From JACPYM01 sp031423495 (GTDB taxonomy: Bacteria > Acidobacteriota > Blastocatellia > RBC074), in NCBI GenBank assembly GCA_031423495.1, contig JANPFP010000152.1:1-64000 (forward strand): a stretch of 64,000 nucleotides of DNA. Reading direction: 5' to 3'. The notes below the pieces were generated by a model, which was not told where the DNA came from, did no database searches, and worked only from the letters and a program-made list of their open reading frames with translations. This document shows positions 44,687 to 52,703 of this stretch, one piece after another (positions within the stretch are counted from its first letter, which is position 1; the number at the start of each line of letters is the position of its first letter). A program made the translations under genes and the position numbers.

Positions 44687-45868
44687 GTGAAAAGAACTTT
44701 CCCCACATTGTTGACGCTGTTTTTTATGCTGGCTGGCGTATGGCTTTACGTCGGCGCGCAGGGAAAACGCGCCGCGCCTCCCGGCAAAATTGACTACGCT
44801 AAATTCAAACATTCATCGCACGCGGGCGCGCTCAAGGCTTCGCGCAAAGGCGGTGTCGAGCAACTCGATTGCGCTTACTGCCACGGAACCCTAACGCCCA
44901 ATAACCCAGAACTCGTGCGGGGTTATCCGTACCGAAAAAACGGACTGAAAACTGAGGCGACCCATTCTGCCTGCGCTGATTGCCACGCCATCAGTGGGCG
45001 CGAAGCCATCACCGAAGGCACGTTTCCGGCGATGTGTTTGATCTGCCATCAAACCGCCAGCTTCGCCGCAATGGGCAAGAACCTGCGCACGTTTCCCAAT
45101 CCGGCGGCGGCATCGTCACAGTTCTTTGATCGTTATGCGCACCTCGAACACAGCGTCTATTTCGAAGCTTCTGCCTTGTTCAAAGAACGGTTCAAGGACA
45201 AAGCGAAGTTCAAGGAAGAAGACCGCTTTGAATGTGTCGCTTGTCATACGACGAATCAGGTAAAGAGCGTTATTGCCAAAACACAATTTGATGTCGGAGC
45301 GCGCGAAAGCCGTCCCAGTCATCCCGAATGTTTCGTCTGTCACTTCAATGAGAAAGAAGTGGCGAAAGACAAAGCGGCTTTCGCTACGAATTGCGTCGCG
45401 TGTCATGCGGTGAAGGGCGAGCCGGACGGCAAAGGCTCTGAGCTTGCGGTGCATTGGCTGGTGCGGCAGATCGTGAATCCCGAAAAGAATCCGGCCAGAC
45501 CCAAGCGCGGTGAAGAACCGCTCAAGCCCTTCAGCCATAAATCGCACGAAGACGACGACGATAAATCAACTGCGAAATGTGTGGAGTGCCACGTTACGGC
45601 GAAGCGCGCCGTGCGGCGTTCGGATTTTTTTGCGGAAGACAGCGAGGAAACGAAAGAGAAGCAGCCGCCCGCTGCGGGCTGCATTGAGTGTCACAACAGC
45701 GAAGGGCAGATGCAGCAGAAAATCGAAGGCGCGGTAAAACTTGAAACTTCAAAGTGCGTTTATTGCCACGCGCCCACGACAATGAAAGAGTTGGCAGCCA
45801 AAGGAGCGCTAATGCCGCCGCCAAGTCATCTCGGCAGGAAGCCCACCGTCCCCGCGAAGCCTCAATAA
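44687..45868 (+). CDS. Nonaheme c-type cytochrome (cytochrome c3/c7-like), first copy
   Basis: 393 aa, GTG start. Signal peptide (TLLTLFFMLAGVWLYVGAQG), then nine CxxCH sites (CAYCH, CADCH, CLICH, CVACH, CFVCH, CVACH, CVECH, CIECH, CVYCH). Distal-ligand motifs of the F-x-H-x-x-H type (FKHSSH, FSHKSH) mark it as class III-related. An acidic/Lys-rich spacer occurs at residues 290-325. A periplasmic electron-transfer protein. The next gene is a smaller relative, and both are followed by the cNMP-FeS protein. Confidence 0.9.
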   Translation: MKRTFPTLLTLFFMLAGVWLYVGAQGKRAAPPGKIDYAKFKHSSHAGALKASRKGGVEQLDCAYCHGTLTPNNPELVRGYPYRKNGLKTEATHSACADCHAISGREAITEGTFPAMCLICHQTASFAAMGKNLRTFPNPAAASSQFFDRYAHLEHSVYFEASALFKERFKDKAKFKEEDRFECVACHTTNQVKSVIAKTQFDVGARESRPSHPECFVCHFNEKEVAKDKAAFATNCVACHAVKGEPDGKGSELAVHWLVRQIVNPEKNPARPKRGEEPLKPFSHKSHEDDDDKSTAKCVECHVTAKRAVRRSDFFAEDSEETKEKQPPAAGCIECHNSEGQMQQKIEGAVKLETSKCVYCHAPTTMKELAAKGALMPPPSHLGRKPTVPAKPQ

Positions 45869-45876
45869 ACCAAACT

Positions 45877-46857
45877 ATGCAGACGCGGAAAATCAAACTT
45901 ATGCTCTTGCTCACAGCGGCCTTCGGCGCGGCGCTGAGTTTGCCGTTGGTCACGGCGCAAGAGAAACCGGACTATGGTCGCTTCACGCATAAAACTCATA
46001 CCGGCGCGGTCAAGCTGCCGGGTTCGCAGGAAACACGCGAGTTGAAATGCGACGCCTGCCACGAGCGGCTGATTACCCGTCAGCCCTTGCTTGCCGCCAA
46101 CGAACACAATCAGCGCTTGCAAGTGAATTTTCCCGGACACAAAGCCTGCGTCGAATGCCACATCACGCAATTCACCAAGCGTCCGCTTCAGACTTGCGCG
46201 ATTTGTCATAGTCTGGAAAAAGGCCAGGAAAAGGGATTAACCGCGCGTCCGTTGCAACGTGACTTTCCCGCGCGGCGCGATTACAACGCTTACTTCGACG
46301 GCAAGCAGCATCTGGATCATGTGAACAAGTACGCGATGGCTGATGGCAAGAAACTGGAATGTACCTCGTGTCATAAACCGACGGCGAAACAGGCGGCGCT
46401 CACGATTCCTTCGCACGCGGAATGTTACGTTTGCCACGCGCCCAACAGCAGCGACGCGAAGGCGAAGCTCAAGACCGATTGCAGCGTTTGCCATACGCAG
46501 CAGATGGCATCGCAGACGGTTGGGCGCGTCGAACCGTTCTCGGCGAAGTATACGAGCCGCGCGTTCGGCGCATTTTTTGCGCATCGCACGCACGTCACTT
46601 ACGCGGGCGGCAGTTGCTCCGCCTGTCACACGCTCGAAGGAAAATATAATCAACCGCTGGCCGCACCGAGCAGCATTAGGGTGAAAGAACATCTTTCGCC
46701 CGGCGAGCGCAGCGGACGCGGTTGTTTCAGTTGCCACGACGGTGGAAAGCATTACGGACGCGCGGCCTTCAGCGGCGAAGACGCGGGCGCGTGCATCAAG
46801 TGTCATAAAACGCAGGACAAAAACGGACGACCACTGGTGCGCCCGACCGACGGATAA
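45877..46857 (+). CDS. Nonaheme c-type cytochrome, second copy
   Basis: 326 aa from the ATG at 45877; the longer frame from 45754 overlaps the previous gene and lacks the signal peptide (KLMLLLTAAFGAALSLPLVTAQ), so it was rejected. Nine CxxCH sites (CDACH, CVECH, CAICH, CTSCH, CYVCH, CSVCH, CSACH, CFSCH, CIKCH) with FTHKTH and FAHRTH distal-ligand motifs. It resembles the upstream gene in layout and probably arose by duplication. Eight bases separate the two. Its stop overlaps a palindromic repeat. Confidence 0.9.
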   Translation: MQTRKIKLMLLLTAAFGAALSLPLVTAQEKPDYGRFTHKTHTGAVKLPGSQETRELKCDACHERLITRQPLLAANEHNQRLQVNFPGHKACVECHITQFTKRPLQTCAICHSLEKGQEKGLTARPLQRDFPARRDYNAYFDGKQHLDHVNKYAMADGKKLECTSCHKPTAKQAALTIPSHAECYVCHAPNSSDAKAKLKTDCSVCHTQQMASQTVGRVEPFSAKYTSRAFGAFFAHRTHVTYAGGSCSACHTLEGKYNQPLAAPSSIRVKEHLSPGERSGRGCFSCHDGGKHYGRAAFSGEDAGACIKCHKTQDKNGRPLVRPTDG

Positions 46858-46952
46858 TTGGACAGGATTAACAGGATTTTCAGGATGGACAAGATGAAGA
46901 TAACGGTGTAATGCCCATGTCGATTGGTCAATCCTGTTAATCCTGTCCAATT
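46856..46952. repeat. GACAGGATTAACAGGATT palindromic repeat
   Basis: aattggacaggattaacagg (46856) faces cctgttaatcctgtccaatt (ending 46952), perfect over about 23 bases. It overlaps the TAA of the second nonaheme gene and fills most of the gap before the cNMP-FeS gene. Confidence 0.88.
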
Positions 46953-46984
46953 TCTTCTCTGTGCTGAATTAGTTTGGGAAAATC

Positions 46985-49483
46985 ATGCCCCACGAAATCA
47001 CGAAACATACCGCTGTGCTGGAAGCCATCAAGAGCATCGAGGCCATCGCTGATCTCGTAGCCGCGCCCGGCGATCAATACGATTATGAGGTAGATCTCGA
47101 AGTCATCGTTTACGGTCGCAATTACAACGGCAAGAAAGTCGGGCCTTACGCGCGGCTGCTCACTTACGATGCGGGCGAAGAAATTCTTCGTGAAGGCGCG
47201 TGGGGCGGCAACGCTTTTTACTTTGTCGTGCAGGGCGAGGCCGATGTGTTTGTCGCGGGGCCAGACGGCGAAACCAAAGTGGCTTATCTGCCGGTCGGCG
47301 CGCAGTTCGGCGAAATGTCTGTGTTAGCGGGCGGCATCCATTCAGCCACCGTGCGCGCGTCGGAAGAAGCGCCGATGCAGGTACTCGAAATCAGGCGGCC
47401 CGCGTTGCGCTTGTTGCGCAAGCTCCCCAAGTTCGGCGAACGGTTCGACATCACTTATCGCCGTTACGCGCGCGCCGTCACGCTGCAAGACCTGGGCGCG
47501 GCGGCGCACCTCAGCCTCGCAGTCGTCAAGCAACTCGAAGCCGTGGCGAAGTTCCGCGTTTACTCGAAGCGGCATGTGTTGTTCCGCGCGGGCGAACCCA
47601 TCGAGCATGTCTACGTTCTGCGTTCTGGTTGGGTGCGGCTGTCAAAGCAAGGTACGCAATTGCTCAACGTCAGCGACGAAGAGAGCCGCGACTGGAACAT
47701 CACGGCGAACGAAACTTATCTCGGCCCTTCGCATTGTTTCGGGCTGGAAGCCGTCACGCGCGACAGCGCCTGGACGCAAACCGGCGTCTTGCTGGGTCGC
47801 ACCGAAGTGCTGGAAATTTCTCTCGCCAAGTTGCGCGAGGAACCTGAGTTGCGCGAACCCTTGCTGGCCGCGCTCGCGCCGCTCGCGGTGACGCCCGATG
47901 AAGCCGCGCAACGTCAGCCTTTGCCGATTGCGACGGCGCAAAAACAATTGATAGACACCGGTCTGGTAGACGGCGCGAATTTGTTGTTGATGGACATGGA
48001 CTTATGCGTGCGCTGCGGCAACTGTTCGATGGCTTGCCATCAAGTCCACGGACAATCGCGCTTGCTGCGGCGCGGCATTCACATTACCCGTCCCGTGTCA
48101 CTGAAGCCTGTGTTGTTAGAGAAAAAAGCGGGCAAGCCAACTACTGGTTTCCAGAGCCTGCTGTATCCTTCGGTTTGCATGCATTGCAAAGACCCTGAGT
48201 GCCTGACTGGTTGTCCGACCGGAGCCATTGGCCGTTTCGCGGGCGGACAGATAGACATCAATCCTGAGACCTGCATCGGTTGCAGCGACTGCGCTACGCA
48301 ATGTCCTTACAACGCCATCTCGATGACACAACGGCAGCCACAAGTAGAAGTCATGGGCGCGCAACAGCGAGTGCTTAACTTGTTGCGGCTCGCGCCTGAA
48401 CCGCTGCCCGCGCCGGTCACTGCGCCCACAGGAACCGGCGTCGAACTGCTTGCGGTCAAATGCAATCTTTGCGCAGGCACCGGCCTCAACCCGCCGGACG
48501 CCCAAACACCGGCTTATAGTTGCGAAGAAAATTGTCCGACGGGCGCGTTGCTGCGGGTGAATCCGCACACTTATTTCGCCGAGATCAAACAGATCGAAGG
48601 CGTAGTCTTTCAGGATGCGACGCACGCCATCGCGCGCCACGTCTCGCATCAGGATCGCGGCAAACAGTTGATGCACGCTCTGGGTGCAACCGCCGTCGCG
48701 CTGCTCACGTTGCTTACGCTGTTGGGGCTGCGGCGTTATACGCACGACCTGCCCTTCTTGGGCAGTTGGTTCAGCATGCGTTGGCTGACTGGCCTGACAG
48801 GACTCATCGGGTTGGCGGGTGTGATGGCTTATCCGGTGCGACGAAGAATTTATCGCCAGCGCGCCGGGCCGCTGCGTTATTGGATGCTCGCGCATAGCTA
48901 CCTCGGCGCGCTGGCGGGCATTGTCTTGCTGCTGCACGGCGGCGCGCGGTCAGGCGGCGCGTTGACGACGGCACTGATGATCTCGTTCGATCTGGCAATT
49001 CTCACCGGCCTATTCGGCATCGTTTGTTATTTCTGCGTGCCGCGTTTGCTGACGAAAATCGAAGCGCAACCGCTGCTGCTCGAAGACCTCATCGCGCGCC
49101 GCGCGGAGTTGGCTGAAGAGTTGCGCGCCGCGCTCGCCGCCGCTTCTGACGAATCGCGCGCGTTGCTTGAGCAGCGAGCGTTCCCGCAGTTGTTGTCTCT
49201 CGGCTTTTTGCTGCGCCAGTACTTCAAGCGCGAAAGCCTCGAAGCGTTGACCGCCAGCGCGCAGCTTGAGTTCGAGTCAGCGGCAGACGGATTGCCCGCG
49301 CGCGAGCGGGACGGCTTTCGTCAAGCCATCGAACTCGCCGCCCTCAGTCGTCGCGTAGACGCGCTCATATACCTGCATCAAACGCTCAAGCTGTGGGTGG
49401 CTCCGCATGTGCTGGCGACTTCGTTGATGCTGGCGCTGATGCTGGTTCACATAATTCAAGTGATCTATTTTGCAGTGCGATGA
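46985..49483 (+). CDS. cNMP-binding / four-[4Fe-4S] / membrane fusion protein
   Basis: 832 aa. Order: two cyclic-nucleotide-binding-like domains (about 55-155, with GEMSVLAGG, and about 180-300, with RAGEPIEHVYVLRSGWVRL); a NrfC/DmsB-like ferredoxin region (about 338-530) with cluster motifs CVRCGNCSMAC, CMHCKDPECLTGC, CIGCSDCATQC and the split CNLC...CEENC, sixteen Cys positions in all; then a membrane domain (about 560-830) with several helices and His residues (LAHSYLGALAGI, LLHGG, TLKLWVAPHVLA, LVHIIQVIY) that suggest heme b. It may accept electrons from quinol or NAD(P)H and pass them to the multiheme proteins, gated by nucleotide binding. Upstream genes encode nonaheme cytochromes. Confidence 0.85.
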   Translation: MPHEITKHTAVLEAIKSIEAIADLVAAPGDQYDYEVDLEVIVYGRNYNGKKVGPYARLLTYDAGEEILREGAWGGNAFYFVVQGEADVFVAGPDGETKVAYLPVGAQFGEMSVLAGGIHSATVRASEEAPMQVLEIRRPALRLLRKLPKFGERFDITYRRYARAVTLQDLGAAAHLSLAVVKQLEAVAKFRVYSKRHVLFRAGEPIEHVYVLRSGWVRLSKQGTQLLNVSDEESRDWNITANETYLGPSHCFGLEAVTRDSAWTQTGVLLGRTEVLEISLAKLREEPELREPLLAALAPLAVTPDEAAQRQPLPIATAQKQLIDTGLVDGANLLLMDMDLCVRCGNCSMACHQVHGQSRLLRRGIHITRPVSLKPVLLEKKAGKPTTGFQSLLYPSVCMHCKDPECLTGCPTGAIGRFAGGQIDINPETCIGCSDCATQCPYNAISMTQRQPQVEVMGAQQRVLNLLRLAPEPLPAPVTAPTGTGVELLAVKCNLCAGTGLNPPDAQTPAYSCEENCPTGALLRVNPHTYFAEIKQIEGVVFQDATHAIARHVSHQDRGKQLMHALGATAVALLTLLTLLGLRRYTHDLPFLGSWFSMRWLTGLTGLIGLAGVMAYPVRRRIYRQRAGPLRYWMLAHSYLGALAGIVLLLHGGARSGGALTTALMISFDLAILTGLFGIVCYFCVPRLLTKIEAQPLLLEDLIARRAELAEELRAALAAASDESRALLEQRAFPQLLSLGFLLRQYFKRESLEALTASAQLEFESAADGLPARERDGFRQAIELAALSRRVDALIYLHQTLKLWVAPHVLATSLMLALMLVHIIQVIYFAVR

Positions 49484-49486
49484 AAC

Positions 49487-49574
49487 GGTTGCCGGTTGTC
49501 GGTTGTCGGTTGTTCGTGGTCAGCGAGCAGCGACCATTGACCACCAGTAACCGGCAACCGACAACCGGCAACCG
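49487..49574. repeat. cggttgccggttgtcgg palindromic repeat
   Basis: Arms of repeated ggttg/ggttgtc words (49487 on) and their complement ccggcaaccgacaaccggca (ending 49574). It fills the entire gap between the cNMP-FeS stop and the FHA gene start, leaving no normal Shine-Dalgarno for the latter. Confidence 0.82.
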
Positions 49575-51023
49575 ATGAGTATGGCAATCAATCAATTCGT
49601 CATCATCCGCAATGATCTGGAAACCGACCCGGTGTCGCTCGAAACCGAAGGGCTGACCATCGGACGGCTCATCGGCAATGACCTCGTACTCAATCACCGC
49701 GCGGTCTCGCGCACGCACGCGGGCATCAAGGAAGTCAAAGGCGCTTACTGGATTTTCAATCTTTCGCATGCCAACGGGACTTTGGTGAACGGCGATCTGG
49801 TTGAGAGCGTACCGCTGGCCGATGGCGATTTGATTCAAATCGGGCCGTTCATGCTGCGCCCAGAATATACGCGCGACGGCCTGACGCTGACGGTCGAGAT
49901 GAGCGTCAAACCTTTGCCGCTGGTCGCTGGCCGCACCGGCACGTTGTCATTGCCCGGCCAGACCGGTGAGACGGTGATGCTCGCCCGAAACCTGCTGCCC
50001 AAGTCTGAGCCGCTCACCAAAGCGCGAGCGACCCAGCGGCTCACCAGCACAGGCGTGCATACGGGCGATCTCGAAGCGCCTGACGCGCGCGCGCTCAAAG
50101 TTTTTTGGGACAATCGCAAACGCGAAGCAGGCAAGCTCGAAATGCCTTCGCCGCTGCGACCGCAAGGCCGGCGGCGTTTCGGCAAGGCGCGCTTTTATTG
50201 GCGACCGACGGACGACCTGCGACGCGCCTGGCCGCTTTCATTGCTGGTGTGGAGCGCGTTGCTCGTCGCGGCGCTCGCGGTGGCAGCGACCTTCGTTTTC
50301 AAGGACGCTTATTCGCCCGGTGAACTCTCGGCATCGCATGTCCGCAATAATTTTTTGCTGACGCCGGCCATCGCCCACGCGCCGAACGCGGCGTCCTGCA
50401 CGACCTGTCACTCAGCGCAAGCGACGATGCAACGGAACTGCGCCGCTTGTCATACGACGCCCGCCTTCGATTCGTCGCTGTCAGAGAAACACACGATGGC
50501 GGGACTTAGTTGCACCGCTTGCCACACCGAACATCAAGGCCGCGACTTCAGCCCCGCGCAGGTGGCGAGCAATGGTTGCACAACCTGCCATCACGACGGG
50601 TCAGTCTCGCACGGCAAGCCACTGCGCACGCCGCACGGAGGCACGCTCGGCTATCCGTTGACGAACGGTAAGTGGGAATGGGCAGGCGTGACGCAAGCCG
50701 CGTGGCAGCGCAAGGGATTGCCGCGCGCGGCGACGCATTACGACCTGAGCGAGCAATTCCATCTCGTACACCTTGCGGGACAGCGGCAAGGTCGCGCGAA
50801 TTGTTCTGACTGCCACACCGCCGGATTCAAGGGCGAAGCCGTGCGGCAAGGCGTGCGCGAATCGTGCGCGACTTGTCACAGCGTCAGCTATCAAGTGGCG
50901 AGCACAAAAGAAGCGGCGACAGGTTGCGTCGCCTGCCACGCGCAGCACGGCGAAGAGAAAGCCTTGCGCGCTTCACGACGGCGCATGGAGTTGGTCACAG
51001 ACATTCAAAAGGCGGTGCAATGA
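49575..51023 (+). CDS. FHA domain - transmembrane - heptaheme cytochrome fusion
   Basis: 482 aa. Residues about 8-105 are an FHA domain: LTIGRLIGNDLVL, VSRTHAGI, then HANGTLVNG, the phosphothreonine-binding loop set. A linker follows, then one transmembrane helix (about 218-240, PLSLLVWSALLVAALAVAA) and a periplasmic part with seven CxxCH sites (CTTCH, CAACH, CTACH, CTTCH, CSDCH, CATCH, CVACH, from residue about 275). The helix would put FHA in the cytoplasm and the hemes outside. The start ATG abuts a palindrome (or ATG at 49581). Its stop overlaps the next ATG (ATGA). Such a direct link of a Ser/Thr-kinase reader to a multiheme cytochrome is unusual. Confidence 0.85.
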   Translation: MSMAINQFVIIRNDLETDPVSLETEGLTIGRLIGNDLVLNHRAVSRTHAGIKEVKGAYWIFNLSHANGTLVNGDLVESVPLADGDLIQIGPFMLRPEYTRDGLTLTVEMSVKPLPLVAGRTGTLSLPGQTGETVMLARNLLPKSEPLTKARATQRLTSTGVHTGDLEAPDARALKVFWDNRKREAGKLEMPSPLRPQGRRRFGKARFYWRPTDDLRRAWPLSLLVWSALLVAALAVAATFVFKDAYSPGELSASHVRNNFLLTPAIAHAPNAASCTTCHSAQATMQRNCAACHTTPAFDSSLSEKHTMAGLSCTACHTEHQGRDFSPAQVASNGCTTCHHDGSVSHGKPLRTPHGGTLGYPLTNGKWEWAGVTQAAWQRKGLPRAATHYDLSEQFHLVHLAGQRQGRANCSDCHTAGFKGEAVRQGVRESCATCHSVSYQVASTKEAATGCVACHAQHGEEKALRASRRRMELVTDIQKAVQ

Positions 51024-52690
51024 AAAGAGCGCAACTCATCATCACGCTGTTGCTGCTGGCGCTTTTGCTCGCACTCGGCTTTGCCTTTCGCCTGCCCGCG
51101 AATTACGGCGCGCTGCCGTGGTTTGGTTGGCTTGTGCTGGCAGCTTGCGCGCTCGGCTTGGGCTTCGGCTTTGTTGCACTTGATACGGCCAAGCGGCGCA
51201 AATACATTTTCGCGCCTGCCAGCGAAGCCAAGCCCCAAGTGCCCAGAACTTCGGCGTTGTTGCCGATCATCACCGACCCGAACCGTCCGCCTTATCCGCA
51301 TCCGGTTATCAATCAGCAAACCTGCATCGGCTGCCACGCCTGCGTCGAAGCCTGTCCGCACGATGTGCTGGCAATGGTGAACGGCCTCGCCGTGGCGATT
51401 GCCATTGACCAATGCGTAGAGGACACAAGCTGTCAGGTCGAATGCCCTACGAATCCCAAATCCTGCATCGTCATCAATACGAGCAAGACGATTCCCGAAC
51501 GTCAGGTGCCGCAGCGCAACCGGCAATTCATGACAGACGTACCCGGCCTTTACCTCATCGGCGACGTATCGGGCGTGCCGCTCATCAAGAACGCGATCAA
51601 CGAAGGCGGCGACGTCATCCAGCACATCGCCAACGAACTCAAGCATGCAGAAAATCAAGACGCCGCCGATTACGACGTAGCCATCATTGGCATCGGGCCT
51701 GCCGGACTCTCAGCCACCGCCCGCGCCAAAGAACTTGGGTTGAGTTACGTCGCTATTGAACAGGGTCAAGCCCTGGCCGCCATCCAACAGGCTTATCAGG
51801 CGGGCAAACTGGTTTACTTCAAGCCCGATGAAGTTGAAGTGACGGGCGGCATTCCGCTGCCCGACGCGCCTGCTCCGAAAGAAACGATGATCTCAATGTG
51901 GTTGGAGACGCTGAAGTCTCAGCAACTTCGGATCAATGAATTTGAGAGTTGCAAAAACATAGAGCCGGACGGCCCGAGCGGCAATGCCTTCGTCATCACG
52001 ACCGTGCCAGACAAAACCAGACTGCCGACGCAATACAAAGTTCGCCGCGTGATTCTGGCGATTGGCAATCGAGGCACTCCCATGCGTTTGAGAGCGCCGG
52101 GTGAAGAACTGAAAATCGAAGTGACGCCGACCGAACCGGTCTTGCCCGCTTTCTGTAACAAGTGCGGCGAAAAGCGCACGCGCCAAGCCAAGTTCTGCCG
52201 CGAGTGCGGCACGGAATACGTCGGCATCGTTCCGCCGTCTTTCGCGGACGACAAGGTTAAGTACCGGCTGAGTGACCCGAACCATTACCAAGGCAAACAC
52301 TGCTTGATCGTCGGCGCAGGCAACTCCGCCGTCGAGACCGCCGTAGACCTGGCGGCTTATCGTTCGGCGGACGGCAGCCAGATCACCGGCTGGCGCGACA
52401 ACACGGTGACGCTCGTGATTCGCAGCGATTTCAGAAGCGATCTCAAACTCGGCAACAAGATGATGATTTATGAGTGCATTGACGAAGGCCGCATCAACGC
52501 CTGCTTCGGCGTCACGGTGAAAGAGATCACGACAACCGAAGTCGCGCTCATGGACGCGCGCGCGCGTGACTCGTTGACGGCTCAGGAAAAGGCGCGCGTC
52601 AAAAACGATTACGTCTTTGCGCTCATCGGGGGCGACAAGCCGACCGGGTTTTTAGAACGGTTGGGCATCAAGATTGGGCAGGGATCGTGA
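51020..52690 (+). CDS. Membrane-anchored ferredoxin / FAD-NAD(P) oxidoreductase
   Basis: 556 aa from the ATG at 51020, which overlaps the FHA-cytochrome stop; an upstream extension was rejected. Two N-terminal transmembrane helices (about 5-22 and 33-53). A ferredoxin-like segment (about 104-150) has CIGCHACVEACPHDVL and CVEDTSCQVECP. The rest is a thioredoxin-reductase/YpdA-like flavoprotein: FAD motif VAIIGIGPAGLSA (about 217), NAD(P) motif LIVGAGNSAVETAVDL, and a zinc-ribbon insertion CNKCGEKRTRQAKFCRECG (about 379-397). It could feed electrons from NAD(P)H into the FeS/heme chain of this operon. Converges with the MFS gene. Confidence 0.88.
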   Translation: MKRAQLIITLLLLALLLALGFAFRLPANYGALPWFGWLVLAACALGLGFGFVALDTAKRRKYIFAPASEAKPQVPRTSALLPIITDPNRPPYPHPVINQQTCIGCHACVEACPHDVLAMVNGLAVAIAIDQCVEDTSCQVECPTNPKSCIVINTSKTIPERQVPQRNRQFMTDVPGLYLIGDVSGVPLIKNAINEGGDVIQHIANELKHAENQDAADYDVAIIGIGPAGLSATARAKELGLSYVAIEQGQALAAIQQAYQAGKLVYFKPDEVEVTGGIPLPDAPAPKETMISMWLETLKSQQLRINEFESCKNIEPDGPSGNAFVITTVPDKTRLPTQYKVRRVILAIGNRGTPMRLRAPGEELKIEVTPTEPVLPAFCNKCGEKRTRQAKFCRECGTEYVGIVPPSFADDKVKYRLSDPNHYQGKHCLIVGAGNSAVETAVDLAAYRSADGSQITGWRDNTVTLVIRSDFRSDLKLGNKMMIYECIDEGRINACFGVTVKEITTTEVALMDARARDSLTAQEKARVKNDYVFALIGGDKPTGFLERLGIKIGQGS

Positions 52691-52703
52691 GCGACTTGGT
52701 GAC

